The notes: generated from the letters alone by a model not told the origin. A stretch of 64,000 bases of DNA from Pyrrhoderma lamaoense (GCA_002794735.1 NBAZ01000044.1:1-64000); one strand, 5' to 3'. Positions 32,194 to 44,545 are shown, numbered from the stretch's first letter. Numbers and translations are program-made.

Positions 32194-33662
32194 TGTTAGG
32201 ATTTCCAAACTTTAGGCTTACCAATAACGATTATAAAGCGCTTACATCATGTCTAATGAAGAAGTCACACAAGGCTCATCAACTAGCCGGGACAGACCCC
32301 AAAACATATGCCGAACCTGTTATAGAACAATACAAGAAATGGAAGAGATATGTAATAATATGGCCATACGAATAACAAAGGCCTTAATCAAGAACCAGAA
32401 GGAAGATTGGCGGTATTACAATAATTATGAATGGTTTGATATGCATACAAACAACTATCCATACGATACCACCCTGCATAACATAACAAGGGTACAGAAC
32501 CACCTGTGGTTGGAAGAACCATTCAAAGGCATATACCTTGATCAACCTGAACTACAGGTTCGCTCCGAAGCAATGCTAGATGCTAGAAACCATGGAGAAC
32601 CAATCCTAGTAGCATCCTCAATATGTGTTATACTACACAAGCAAGCTTCAGATGAAATCAAGGAAGCAATTCGTAAATCTGTAATCAGAGCTACAGACGA
32701 AAGCTTTGCACTACAAGGACCAGGCATAATGACTATAGATGAACAGGAGACAACTCACTTTGCAATGCGAATGCACACACTGTGGAGAGGAATGATACAT
32801 GAAACATATAACAAAGCTCCTCGTCCAGGATTCGAGAGAGTAGATTGGATCACTCTTAACAGAGCTCAACCAGTAACACCTCCAGTAATACCACAGTGAG
32901 AAAGTCCTCCATTACCAGTCATGCCTCATAGGGAACGCCCTATACTACCACACATCAATACTATTCTCCCAAGAGAGGAATGGGACAGAAACAATCCATC
33001 AGCCCATGCTAGAACAAGCATTGCGTCAGACCATCCACAGTTTGAATGGCGGACTAGCCATTCCTCTTAGCAAGCCCGAGGCTGGGCTAAGAAGATATTC
33101 CCATGCTGGGAGTAGACGCGCCGGTCGAATAAATTCTCACGATACGAATACGGTAATTCACGAGTCAGGTGATTGTAATAATGGACGCGGCAACAGAAAT
33201 AGTTATAAACAACATAACAAGCTTAGTGCTTTTGGATGAAGGACGAATTGGACACTTTAACTAGTGCCACAAATTGCTGGAGATATGGATACAGGTGCCA
33301 TAAACAGTGGTGCCACAATGGTGCCACACTAGGTGCCACATTGGTGCCACACTAAGTGCCACAAATTAAATATAATAATAGTATTTCTTGACGATTAAAT
33401 GGGTAGTTAGTTCACATGTAGTAGATGTATATAAGGAGGTCAATTTTGACCAAGATCTCCTCATTGAAATCAATCTTGTCACAAACCCAAAGACAGCTAA
33501 TCTGTCTACATCTGATACATCACTATCATCTGTCAGTATATCTGGCCTACAAGTCGTTTCTGTTTTGAACACTGTGATATTAAGTACAAGGGCATCTTAT
33601 ATAATTACGCTTAGTCGTATTATCCCCTTGCTTATACAAGCAGATCAATACAGATCCTAACA
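32194..33662 (+). repeat. 3' LTR of the 15.3-kb retrotransposon
   Basis: 1469 bp, same length as the 5' LTR and identical apart from one base that I noticed near 32537 (t for c). It contains the second copy of the 216-aa ORF, the GTGCCACA array and TATATAAG (33428-33435). Confidence 0.9.
32249..32899 (+). CDS. LTR-internal ORF, 216 aa, 3' LTR copy
   Basis: Same frame as 18437-19087 with one change (GIYLDQPE for GIYPDQPE). In this position it could be transcribed as the last ORF of the genomic RNA. Function unknown; see the 5' copy. Confidence 0.5.
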   Translation: MSNEEVTQGSSTSRDRPQNICRTCYRTIQEMEEICNNMAIRITKALIKNQKEDWRYYNNYEWFDMHTNNYPYDTTLHNITRVQNHLWLEEPFKGIYLDQPELQVRSEAMLDARNHGEPILVASSICVILHKQASDEIKEAIRKSVIRATDESFALQGPGIMTIDEQETTHFAMRMHTLWRGMIHETYNKAPRPGFERVDWITLNRAQPVTPPVIPQ

Positions 33663-34961
33663 ATAGCCATGCGCTCGGCTCGTAGTTCTGCTTGTTCCTC
33701 AGGGGTCTTGGAGTAAAAAAAACAAGCCCCATAGGCCCGGGGTAAGTTCTCTTCTTTCCATTTCTGTAGTATTCCATATTTTGACTTTTGATCTTCAGCA
33801 TGGTCACTATGAAACCCCAAGAACTTGATAGGAACAGAAAACACATTAAAACACTCCCCAAGACCAAGATTTGAGGACACCGGGCTTGATTTGAAGGTAT
33901 CTAGAACCTTTTCAAGTGTTTCTCTTATTTCTTGAGCTTGAGTTGCTGACTTATGATTCGCAGTTAGATTTACCCCGAGAAGACAAACCCTAGGCTTGAT
34001 CTCGGAGGAGTCGTCTTGAAGGTATGAACTTGGGGCACTCAAATTTAAATGTAAAGATTCAAAATTTTTATTTTTATTACTAGTGCCGTCACCACCAATT
34101 GTAAAACCTTTAAAGTAAGTTTTAAAGTTAAAATTCTATCTTTATTTAGGTTGTATATTCTCTATCTTACTGGCAGCCTGGTTTATCTCATAACCAGCTT
34201 GTACATCTGCCGCCACCCCCTCCTCTAATATCACCCTCTTAACCGTCCGAGAACTAACTTCTTTTAGTTCTCGGACACCTCTAGGCCTCGATACCCACTG
34301 CGATACATAGCCTAGGACGCAGTGAAGGATTCGGCCGGCCTTTTGAGACGGACAGCCAAGTTGAACCACTATCCGTATAAGGGATCAGAACCCCGGGGTA
34401 TAGACTCCTTTATCAGATAGGTTGAACACCATATTTGCTTTCTTTAAGACTCTTGAATACTGATTTTTCTTCATCCTAGCTCTCTTGTAGCGGCAATCAA
34501 GTCTACGGCCCCTAGCACGGGCCTCTTCGAGTTTGGACTTCAAGATCTCATTTCTTAGAGATAAACCAGAGAGCTTCGCTCGGGAAGCTTCTAACTCTTT
34601 CTCAAGCTTCAAGTAAGACTCTGAGTGCAAGGACAGGGACCTTTTTGAGAGGTCTAGATGCTTCTGAGTCTGAGTCGATAGCTGGAGGGTCGTCTGGGAC
34701 CATGCTAGTGTGTTCGAGCAGCTTGCTCGTGTTTCGGTGAGTTCCCTATCTTTTGATTCTATTTCTTTTTCTAATCTAGCCAAATCTTCTTTTAAAGTAT
34801 TATTGATGGCTTCAAGGTCTTTGGACCTTTTTTTGTACCAGAAAAGAGAAGCCCTTTTACTTTCTTTAACCTGAGTCAAGTCCAGAATACGAGCACGAGC
34901 GTTTTGAAGGTCTTGCTCGTATGTTTCTCCTAGCTCAGCCAACTCTTCTTCAAGCTCTTCA

Positions 34962-36738
34962 TGTTACGGGATTGGAGGTTTGAAGATTCGCGGATCATCG
35001 GCTAGGTCGGAGATCAAACACAAACCAAATATAGGAAGCTGTAAATCCTGCCTATTACGAACAATAGCAAACTCAGCCATGTCACACAGGGAAGTCCTCT
35101 CTCAAGATGAAGAAAGGCCTGCAGTGTTTGAACAACTACATGCGCAGCCAGCAGAGCCATTGCTGGATCAAGTCCGTGGTTGGATAGAATCACGGCAAAG
35201 GTCAGATACTAGGACCTTACCAAATCCTACAAGAAACGTAGGTGTTTGTATAGCAGTCCATGAAGTGGAACGAACTAGCGAATCTCAAGTACACAGTCAG
35301 GTGGAACGAGTCCCCTGGTACCAGACCAGAGTAGGGTGTATTAATTGCAAGAAGACTTATTCGTTACAATCGGACCTCTATAGGATCACTTGGACAACTC
35401 TCTTCGAGATGGGAGTAGATGCTACCGAGTTTACAGTACAAGTACAGAAGTACTGGACAGATGATTCTATCCGAGAATTCCCTCACTGGGAGCAAGATGT
35501 ATGGACCTTTCACTACGTTACATTCTTGGAGTTAAAAAGGAAAGAAAAGGTCTGGGGTCAAGTCAGGATTGTAGTCTTAACGAATATGGAGCATACGGGA
35601 CACCAGCACGAAGAACAGTGCAGCAGTAGTGTGGTTCACTATCAAGTGATACCAAAGGATCCCCCAGAATGGGGAATACTCTTACTCCGTCAGCTACCAA
35701 GGAAAGTCTACGATCACCTCAAGTTAATTGATGTGCCTGGATACATACGGTGGGGATATCACCAATACTTCAATGCCGAACAACGTGTGGCCTGCTGGGT
35801 CGGCACGGACCATTCAGGGTCTTTGTGGAGTGAACATACAACACGCTTCAGCCACAATTGGGGTTATCTAGAGTTCAGGGCAGTGGAGCCTAACTCAGGG
35901 ACAGGAGATTGGGAATCTCTTTAGATCAGATCTAAGGGTCTCAGGGTCTCAGGGTCTCAGAGAGTAATACAATTGTATGGACTGCAGAGCAGGGACGATA
36001 AAGGTTCAGACATGTGTGAGATACACAGGGTCTTCAGGGACTTGTGGAGCAAGTGCCCTTAAGGTTATGATTAGGATAAAGGAATACCCATAGCATAATG
36101 GGTGTTGATGAAGGCTATAAAAGCAGGACTTTTGGACATCGTAGAGTAGATTGTTCAGACTCACTTATAGCCAATAACTGGTGGTAATATCCAACAACTG
36201 TTGGTAAAAACCATCATCTGGTAATAAGACATCAACTACACTTGAAGTACAATACCTGCGCTCAGTCAAGATTGTCGTTAGCTGGCAAAGGTGTTGCTTT
36301 AAGGGTATCTGTATTGTGGTAGAACATCTAGCTTTCTCTAACATCGTTACTTGTTCTCTATCGCTGTACAGTGAGGAGACTACTTCTATACTCTCCAAGA
36401 AGGACTACGTTATCGTACTACGAGTTATTGCATCAGCATTGTTTAGGTTGAATCAATACCTTGGTCGACACCTCGTGTGATTACCTCTTTGCCACAATCT
36501 ACTTGTAGTGTCCTCGGCACTTGGCACGACGACTTCGAGACCCCCTACCTTGAAGAAGCACCAACTGCTTGTTAGCTTTAACTGGACTAGGTGTTTATTT
36601 AGTCTGATCAACTATTCAGCACACTGCTAGCCCACCCCTTTTGGTGAAAGGATTAGAGTTGCCTTATCTGGGTTATCAAACCTCTATTACTAAGGTTGTA
36701 GATCGCGCTGATCCCTTAGTTTTAAGGAAACCGTAACA
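34962..36738 (+). mobile_element. LTR, family L2 (1777 bp), at the junction of the two transposon arms, no TSD
   Basis: Same termini as 28726-30491 (TGTTACGG...CCGTAACA) but flanked by cttca and gggtt, so no target duplication. On its left is the truncated coiled coil of the minus-strand transposase copy; on its right is that of the plus-strand copy, cut about 160 bp further upstream in the gene. This fits recombination between two LTR copies in two transposons, which made the head-to-head arrangement. It is not identical to the first copy (several amino-acid changes in the ORF and small indels). Confidence 0.8.
35079..35924 (+). CDS. LTR-internal ORF of family L2, 281 aa, second copy
   Basis: Open from ATG 35079 (frame open from about 34980) to TAG 35922-35924, colinear with 28843-29688. 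It retains VGCINCKKTY, PPEWGILLLRQLPRKVYDH and the GDWESL terminus. Differences cluster in residues 40-75 of the ATG-start protein. Having two intact diverged copies is the best evidence that this frame is or was translated. Function unknown. Confidence 0.55.
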   Translation: MSHREVLSQDEERPAVFEQLHAQPAEPLLDQVRGWIESRQRSDTRTLPNPTRNVGVCIAVHEVERTSESQVHSQVERVPWYQTRVGCINCKKTYSLQSDLYRITWTTLFEMGVDATEFTVQVQKYWTDDSIREFPHWEQDVWTFHYVTFLELKRKEKVWGQVRIVVLTNMEHTGHQHEEQCSSSVVHYQVIPKDPPEWGILLLRQLPRKVYDHLKLIDVPGYIRWGYHQYFNAEQRVACWVGTDHSGSLWSEHTTRFSHNWGYLEFRAVEPNSGTGDWESL

Positions 36739-39068
36739 GGGTTTGAGTCTCTGAGGTGAGAAAAAGAAGAACTCAAAGCCCAGAATTCTAGTATTCGGGC
36801 AAGAATAGAGCTGCTTGAGGACTCGCTTAAAAGACTTGCTGAACTTGAAGAAGAGAATCTCTGTCTTGAAGAGGAAGCTGGTGTTCTAGATCTAGAGGCT
36901 AGAGAGCTTGAAGAAGAACTGGCCATTCTAGGGGAGGCCTACGAGCGAGACCTTCGGGATGCTCATGCTCATGTCCAGGGTCTGCTTCTTCTTAAGGACA
37001 ACAAGAGGAAGTCCTTATTCTGGTTTAAAGGGAAGACCAAGGACCTTGAAGCCGTCAACAATAACTTAAAGAAAGATATGAAGATGTTAAACGAAGAATT
37101 AGAAAGAAAGAAAGAAGAATTCACCCAGACATACGACATGCTAGCCCAGACACAGGCAACCCTCTCTAAGGACCAGAAGCTTCTGGAGCTCACGAAAAGA
37201 GCTTTGGCTTCGTCTTGCGAATCCTACTTGAAGCTTGAGAAAAATTTTGAAGCTTCCCGGATGAAGCTCTCTGGTTTATCTTCTAAAAATGAGGTCTTGA
37301 AGTCTAAGCTGGGCCGCTCCCGTAAGAAGGCTAAGAGGAATTATGATCTATTCTATAAGTCTCAAGAAAGGGTAAATACATACCGAACAGCCGTACAGAG
37401 AGCAAATAAGATGCTCAATCTGTCTCAAAAGGGAGTCTATACCCCCGGGTTCTGATCCCTTTTACGGATAGTGGTTCAACTTGGATGCCCGTCTCGAAAG
37501 GCCGGCCGAGTTCTTCATTGCGTCCTAGGCTATGTGTTGCAGTGGGTAACAAGGCCTAAAGGTGTCCGAGAACTAAAAGAAGTTAGTTCTCGGACGGTTA
37601 GAAGGGTGATATTAGAGGGGGGGGTGGCAGCAGACGTACAAGCTGGTTATGAGATAAACCAGGCTGCCGGTAAGATAGAGAACATACAACCTAAATAGAG
37701 ATAGAATTTTAACTTTTTAACTTACTTTAAAGGCTTTACCATCGGAGGCGATGGTACTAGTAATAAAAATCAAAATTATGAATCCTTACATTTAAATTTG
37801 CGTGCCCCAGACTCTTACCTTCAAAACAACCCCTCCGAGATTAAGCCTAGAGTTCGAATGCTCGGGGTAAATCTAACTGCAAATCATAAGTCAGCGACTC
37901 AAGCTCAAGAAATAAGAAGTAGACTTGAAAATGTTATAAGTACCTTTAAATCAAGCCCGGTGTCCTCAAATCTTGTTTCTGGGGAGTGTTTTAATGTGTT
38001 TTCTGTTCCTATCAAGTTCTTGGGGCTCCATAGCGACCACGCTGAAGATCAAAAGTCAAAATATAGAATACTACAAAAATGGAAAGAAGAGAACTTACCT
38101 CGGGCCTACGGGACTCGTTTTTTTTACTCTAAGACCCCTGAGGAACAAGCAGAACTACGAGCCGAACGTATGGCTACGTATCTTAGAGAGCGCGAGGGTC
38201 TCGTCTCGAATTCTGAAGAAGATGAAGAAGAATCTGCTGATAAATGGTCTGACTGGCTGTTTTGTTTGTTTGCTGAAGAGGCTATGGCTCTGCTTACCGA
38301 TGAGGAAAGGGGGAGGGACTCCCTATTTGTCTGGGTTGGCTGCTGTATGCATAAGGACCTAAATGCTGTAAAAGGAGGAAACTTAGCTATGCAAGAGGTC
38401 TGGAAAACTAAAGAAGACTCACCGGTACCCCTAGCCAACAAAGAAAACGCCATAGTCATCGAATTGGCTACGGCTGGGGTAGATCCAGAGACTATAGCCT
38501 CTTCTAGGGCTCGGGACGTCTTTATCGGGGGGGCCGCTAAGCTTTTAAGCTTGATGGGGGCTCTATTCAATAACAAGGACGACAAGAAGGGCCTTCATAA
38601 TACCTATAATTGGTATATGAAGGTGCATACCGGGTGTTCGACACCTTTCCCCGAGGTGTCGAACACCTGGTATGCATCCCTTCTTGAAGCCGCTTGTGTT
38701 GTCTTCAAAGATAGAGGTCTATTTATCAGTATAATGAACTTTGCAAGAGATCTCAAGTCGAACCACACACTTAATAACATGGAGGCGAATGTCTTGAAGG
38801 GCCTCCAAGATCCCAGCACAGTATCTGAGATGGCGGTCTTCGTCTTGTACTAGGAGGCCGTCTCGTTTCCTTTCATCCGTACGGTCCGGGGCGAGGGCCT
38901 TGAAACTCAGAACAGCCTCGAACTTGGGCTGTCTCTCTTGAAAGTCAAAGGGCACCTCTCGATATTGATCGAGAGGCCTTTTCTTCTTCTTTCGGAGTCC
39001 TTGTGCCCCTTGGAGGCCATTTTATGTGGAGGTGAGTCTGAAATATTAATTATATCAGTCGACTGTAC

Positions 39069-39879
39069 TGTCAGCAATGACTAGTTCTAGTACCAGTATT
39101 AGTCAGCAGAATGCTTAGTCAGCAGGGTCTGAAGACAAGGCACAACCAGCATACACTGATATAGACAGAGACAGAGGAAAGGAGGGACAAGAGGAGGGGA
39201 GAACAGTGAGGAGAGGACAAGAGGATGTATTAGAAGGTACTAGTCTAGGAGGGAAGACAAGATCAAGACTGGGGGACTAGTTACTGACAGGAGGAGGGTA
39301 TTTATACATGTGGGAGGCAGTGTGGGAATAATGAAAAAACCCGGCAGGGTCTATGGCTAAACTATTAGGCTAAACTAAGCTGTGCTAGGCTGTGTTAGAT
39401 GAAACATAAGAAATAGGCTAAACTATGAGGCTAAGCTAGGCTGTGCTAGCTGAAACATAATAGACAGGCTAAATAATCAGGCTAAGCTAGGCTGTGCTAG
39501 CTGAAACACTAAATTAGGCTAATTACAAAGAGACTAAACCAAATGGGGAAAGATGACCATGGAGAATGATGGAAGGTGGTAGAACATGGTGGAATGTTCT
39601 AGAACAGATAAGTAAGCAGTGAAGATAAGAGAGAGATAAGATAAGATGAGATGCTTAATAAGATAGCTGAGTCATATGCTGAGTCAGTGCTTAGTAAGCA
39701 ACTTATGTAAGCATATTATGTAAGTGATTAGGTAAGCATGCTGACTAAGCTGATTAGGTAAGCAGCTTATGTAAGATGATTAGATAATCCACTTATGTAA
39801 GATGCTTATGTAAGTGCTTAGTCAGCTTATGTAAGCTGCTTAGTAAGCAAAAAAGCGAAATAGACTTGGTTTCATAACA
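39069..39879 (-). repeat. 3' LTR of the gypsy element
   Basis: 811 bp; TATA (minus strand) is the complement of tatttata at 39299-39306. It has a three-unit GAA/TTC element at 39592-39604, shortened relative to the 5' LTR. Confidence 0.85.
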
Positions 39880-39906
39880 TTACCCCCTCTCTTAGATTGA
39901 TTGTCC
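39880..39906 (-). other. Polypurine tract next to the 3' LTR
   Basis: On the minus strand the sequence reads taagagagggggta, an uninterrupted purine run directly before the LTR. This is the expected primer for plus-strand DNA. Confidence 0.65.
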
Positions 39907-42900
39907 TCAATCATGATTTAGACTTTGAAAAGAGGGTATGTATTTCATGTCTATAACTCTTAATCTTCTGGGAGCTCTGGGATTTTCTTTGTAAAACTCT
40001 TCAATTAATTCTTTAGAGTTTTCCAAATGTTCTTCAGGCTCCCAAGTTCTGCTTTCAACATCATATCCTTTCCAGTGTACCAGGAATTTAAGCTTATTTC
40101 TGACAAACTTAGAGTCTACAATGGATCCCACTTCATACTCTTGTTCTTTGCCAATAAGCACTGGAGGTGGGGGTGGAGCTTGTTGTTGGTTTTCAAAGGC
40201 TGGAGTTGTATAAGGAGACAGTAAAACTTCATTAAATACTGGATGTATTCTTCTCCAAGTACTTGGAAGTTTTAGCTTGTAAGCACCTCTATTGACCTTT
40301 TCTATTACTTCAAATGGACCATATCTTTTACAGTCCAGTTTTTTCATAGGTCTTATAGAGGGTAAGTTGGTTGCTTCAAGCATTACTAAGTCTCCTTTCT
40401 TGTACTCAATAGATTCACCTTTATTTCTATCATAAAAGTGTTTCATAACTTCAGCAGCTTTCTTTAAACTGGCTTCAACTTCTTCTCTGACTTTCTGCAT
40501 AGTTTTAGCAAATTGTCCAGCTGATTCATTGACAGGTTCTCTTCTGGGATTGGACCCTTTGTATGGATGTAATCCATAATTTACAAAGAAGGGTGAATAT
40601 CCAGTAGAGGATTGTACTTTGTCATTATAAGAGAATTCAGCTATTGCTAACCACTCAGCCCAGTCTGATTGTCTATGATTGATGTAGGCTCTGAGATACT
40701 GCTCAATTTCTTGATTTATTCTCTCAGTCTGGGGGTGATATGCAGTAGAAGGATTTCCAGTAATACCCAACAATCTATACAAGTCATGCATGAAATTAGA
40801 CTCAAATTGTGGACCTCTGTCACTTATGATCTTTCTGGGAAGACCATGAAGTCTGAAGACTTGATCTCTGTAAATTCTTGCTAACCCCTCAGATGTGAGT
40901 TCCATATTAGTGGGGAGAGCATGAATTTGTTTACTAAATCTGTCCACAATTACACATATTGCATTAAAACCCTTAGACTCTGGTAATTCACCTATTAAGT
41001 CAATAGATATAATTTCCCAGGGTCTAGTTGGTATTTCATTAGGGTTTAATGGAGCATGCTTTTTGTTTCTATGAGCCTTAGTTCTCTGACATGTATCACA
41101 ACCAGAAACATACAAGCGAATGTCATTTGTGATTCTTGGCCACCAAAAATTGCGAGTCACTAATTCCTGGGTTTTGTTTCTACCAGGGTGACCAGCTACT
41201 GTCTCATCATGATGAACTTTGATAATTTTAGCTCTCAAAGTTTTATCTTTTGGGACATAAATTTTGTTTTGCCAAGTGATCAAATGATCATTCTCTGCCC
41301 AGTCTTTTTCTTTGTTATCAAGTGCTCTTTTTACAGACTGGTCAATTGCATGTGTACTTTCTTTAATGCTTTTAATCAGTTCTGTATCTAATGATTCAAT
41401 ACTTGTGGCTCTGAACCACTCAGGTTTTAACATGGTAACTCTCTTATTATCATTCTCCCCCCTGTCATGATCAACTCTTCTTGACAGAAGGTCAGCCTTT
41501 TTCATTTCTTTTCCAGGCTTGTGAATGATTGTAAGATCATATTTCCACAAAAGCAGCATCCATCTGGCCTGTCTTCTGTTTAAATCCTGAGGTTCTCTAA
41601 AGTACTGAATATTAGCATGATCTGTCCAGACTTCTACTGTATGTTTGGCTTCATACAAGTATGGTCTCCATTTTTTCAGAGCTTTAACAATGGCTAGCAT
41701 TTCTTTGTCATAAATGGGATAATTTCTTTCCTCTGGTGTCATAGATTCTGACATAAATGCTATGGGATGCCATTTGTTATCTTGCTTTTGAGACAAAACT
41801 GCCCCAATTGCAAAGTTAGAAGCATCTGTTTCAATTCTGAATGGATCATTGTCTGTGGGCACTGCTAAGACTGGAGCAGAAGTGATAGCTTGTTTGAGCT
41901 GTATCACTGCTTCTGCTTCTTCTTTTCCCCATTTCCATCCTGATTTTCCTTTTAACCTGTTGAGTGGAGTGGTAATATGACTGTAACCCTTGACAAAGCG
42001 TCTATAAAATCCACAGAATCCCAAAAATGATTCTAACTGTTTAATATTCTTGGGTTCTGGCCATTCTTGTATAGCTTTTATCTTTTGGGTTTCCATTTCA
42101 ATTTTACCACCACCCACTACATATCCCAAGTAACCAATTTTGGGTTCAGCAAATGAACATTTAGAGTATCTCAGACATAAGTGATTGTCTTTTAACACTT
42201 GTAGTACTTGTCTGACAAGTCTAATATGTTCAGATAAACATCTGGTGAATATCAAGATGTCATCCAAGTAAACTATTACTGAACCCTCCTGTATCAAGTT
42301 TTTAATATGGTGTTCATAAAAGCTTGAAAAGTAGCAGGAGAATTGGTTAATCCAAAGAACATAACAGTGGGTTCAAACAGTCCTCTATTAGTTTTAAAGG
42401 CTGCTTTCCACTCATCACCTTCTTTAATTCTAATATTATTATATCCCCATCTAACATCTAACTTTGTGAAGTAATTAGACATTTTGGTTTTATCAAGCAA
42501 CTCCTGGATTAGAGGAATGGGGTATCTATTTTTAATAGTGCCCTCATTTAACTTTCTATAATCCTGGATTGGTCTTAAAGTGCCATCTTTTTTCTTAATA
42601 AAGAAAAATGGAGATGCTTGAGGGGATTTAGAAGGTCTGATTCTACCACTTTTAAGATTTTCATCAAGAAACTGATCCAGAGCTTCTTGTTCTTTGACTG
42701 TTAATGGATAAATTTTACAGTCTTTTGGAACAAAGTCAGGTTTGGTTTCAATAGCATGATCCCAAGGCCTTCTCTCTGGTAGTTTGTTGAATTCTTGCTC
42801 ACTAAATACAGTGGGATACTCTTGACTAAAGTCAGGTATTACTATATTTTCTTTAACTAGTTGGCAAGTCTTAAGTGGAGAATTGATGTTCTCTGGAGTG

Positions 42901-43580
42901 GATTGAGAAGAATTTGGCATGTTACACTCTTCTGGGCATCTGTCAAAGTTTATAGTGGCTTTAACCCAATCTATGCTTGGATTATGTTTCTTTAACCACT
43001 CATGACCAATGAAGATGTCTGTGTCTCCCAGATTTGTGACAGCCAGATCTATTCTTTCTACATGATTGTGGATAGACAAACGCATAGAAATATATTCTCT
43101 TATTGCACCAGCTTTATTGAGAGTGCCATCAGCATTGTATACAGGAATTGCTAGTGGTGTTTTCTTTGTAACAAGCTGATGTTTCTTTACTAAACTCTCA
43201 TTAATGCATGAACCTGTGCATCCACTATCAATCAATCCTTGAGATTGTATTTGTAGGTTATTATCAAGAGTAGCTAAGAGTATGGGGACAGTAAGTTGTC
43301 TCCCTTTTCCACCTCTAATAAATTTTTTGGGTTCTTTCAGAGAAGCTATTGCAGAAGTTAACTCATCACCTGTCAGCTGATTTATTTGTCTGACTAAGCT
43401 TCTGGTGATTTCTTTGGTTCTTTTGGGGTGTACTATCTGCAACAGTCTATCTCTGGTTTCTTTAAAAGAGGGTACTTTCTTACAGAATTCTGTGGATTTT
43501 GATTCATTACTGGTATTAAAAACAACTTTATTTGTACTAGTATTTGAATCATTACTAATGCCTTTCTCTGCCACATTCAA
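39907..43580 (-). pseudogene. pol: Pol of gypsy element: protease, RT, RNase H, integrase, chromodomain (one frameshift)
   Basis: First segment (43580-42294): protease active site GLIDSGCTGSCINES, ILG-like DIFIGHEWL, RT with FFFIKKKDGTLRPIQDYRKLN and TKLDVRWGYNNI. Second segment (42297-39907): catalytic YLDDILIF, RNase H FRIETDASNFAIGAVL and KPGKEMKKADLLSRR, integrase zinc region HHDETVAGHPGRN...CDTCQRTK, then SDRGPQFES and YHPQTERINQE. The C-terminal chromodomain is YEVGSIVDSKF...FLVHWKGYDVESRTWEPEEHL. The two segments join if one A is added to the A5 run (plus-strand T5 at 42299-42303). The pol frame overlaps the end of gag in the -1 phase and is open across it, so Gag-Pol could be made by frameshifting. 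Confidence 0.85.
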
Positions 43581-43582
43581 AG

Positions 43583-44545
43583 TCAGGCTTCCACAAAATC
43601 CTGTTCTACTCTAGCTAACTCTGATTCTTTCAGGATATCAACTTCATCAGCCCAAGCTTGTCTCTCTTCAGGTTCCATGCACATCAAGATAGATCTAATC
43701 TGTGCTTTCTTCTGAGGACATTCTCTGGCTAAGTGGCCTTTAAGTCCACATAGATAGCATAAACCATTTCTCCTGGCCCTGTCAATAGAGACATCCATGG
43801 GCTGTCCTTTGCCACCAAAAGTAACACCAGTGTTGTCGCTTTTCTCTGGTATTTGGCTGTGTTGTTTGGGGAGGACTGGAGGTTTTGTGTAAGAAGTGGG
43901 TTTAGCTACTATGGTACTGGCCAAATGAAGTTTTCTATCTATTTTAATTGCCATCCTTTTCCAAGTATGGTAATCTTCAGGCTCATCCACCATCTCTGTG
44001 ATCTTCATGACTACTTTTGGGTTAACTTTTTCTCTAAGAATAGAGATAAGATATTCATCATGGTTCTCATGGTATTTAGCTGCTCTGATTAGCAAATCAA
44101 ACTCTTGGAAGAACTCCTCTGCAGTTTTCTTTCCTTGAGTGATGTTGTTTAGCTTTTCTTGAGCATTAGCTTTCTCATGAGGATCATCAAAGGTCTCTTT
44201 GAGCCTGGCTAGAAAAGTTTCCCACTCATCAGTGATGACCATGTCACATTCCTCCAAGTAGTTGTCTGCCCATAACCCAGCTAAGCCATCTGTCATGAAT
44301 GAGAGAGTAAAGATGATTTTCTCCTCATCAGTGGTGAGTTCATCTCTGGCTGCTAACAGGTATAATCTCAAGGATTTCAGAAAAGGTTTGAAGTCCTTTC
44401 TTTGTCCTGAGAATGGGTTGGGTTTGGCTACATGGATCTGTCTATGCAGTTTTCTTTTTCCCTTCAATGAGTCACTGAGATGCACACTTGATAACTGGTC
44501 AACAAGTGCATCCAGCTGCTCAGAGGTACTTGAAATATCTGTCAT
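43583..44545 (-). CDS. gag: Gag of gypsy element
   Basis: 320 aa from ATG 44545. The N-terminal leader is Ser-rich, the capsid-like region includes PNPFSGQRKDFKPFLKSLRLYL and LAGLWADNYLEEC, and AEEFFQEFDLLIRAA follows. The zinc knuckle is CYLCGLKGHLAREC near residues 265-278. It is intact. It forms the particle and binds element RNA. The stop is next to the start of the pol frame, which lies in the -1 phase. Confidence 0.88.
   Translation of the reverse strand: MTDISSTSEQLDALVDQLSSVHLSDSLKGKRKLHRQIHVAKPNPFSGQRKDFKPFLKSLRLYLLAARDELTTDEEKIIFTLSFMTDGLAGLWADNYLEECDMVITDEWETFLARLKETFDDPHEKANAQEKLNNITQGKKTAEEFFQEFDLLIRAAKYHENHDEYLISILREKVNPKVVMKITEMVDEPEDYHTWKRMAIKIDRKLHLASTIVAKPTSYTKPPVLPKQHSQIPEKSDNTGVTFGGKGQPMDVSIDRARRNGLCYLCGLKGHLARECPQKKAQIRSILMCMEPEERQAWADEVDILKESELARVEQDFVEA

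Larger units (their letters stand above)
18382..33662 (+). mobile_element. 15.3-kb Ty3/gypsy-type LTR retrotransposon (chromodomain, extra ORFs), with nested solo LTRs
   Basis: The two 1469-bp LTRs (18382-19850 and 32194-33662) begin TGTTAGGAT and end ATCCTAACA, with TSD atagc at 18377-18381 and 33663-33667. Order: LTR, ORF1 (19946), gag (20576), protease (21550), RT-RNase H-integrase-chromodomain (22208-25703), hairpin array (25692-26170), ORF3 (26258-27637), ORF4 (27731-28305), long 3' non-coding part with two solo LTRs, a purine-rich gggaggg at about 32182-32188, LTR. Without the nested LTRs it is about 12.7 kb. The LTRs differ by one base that I noticed (proline/leucine codon in the LTR ORF), so insertion is very recent. 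It disrupts the left transposase copy. Confidence 0.88.
16670..34961 (-). pseudogene. Probable DDE transposase, left copy (broken, hosts a 15.3-kb retrotransposon)
   Basis: Read on the minus strand. A coiled-coil region (34961-34385) ends GVYTPGF then TGA. Next comes VVQLGCPSQKAGR...VSSRTVKRVILE (about 34384-34200), a short intron ending TTTAAAG, then GFTIGGDGTSNKN (D at 34090-34088) through AELRAERMA near 33668. The retrotransposon 18382-33662 follows, then AIYLRERGGLD...WVGCCMHKDLNAVKGGN (18381-17629). A frameshift lies near 17640-17680, and a 147-nt intron at 17523-17377. The last exon (17376-16670) has TNDANEGALGRYR. GGDGT, C-x2-H and N-E-G fit an RNase H-fold DDE/E transposase. It is a multi-copy basidiomycete protein family that I recognise by layout, but I cannot name its superfamily. 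The 5' end is cut off at the central LTR. Confidence 0.65.
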
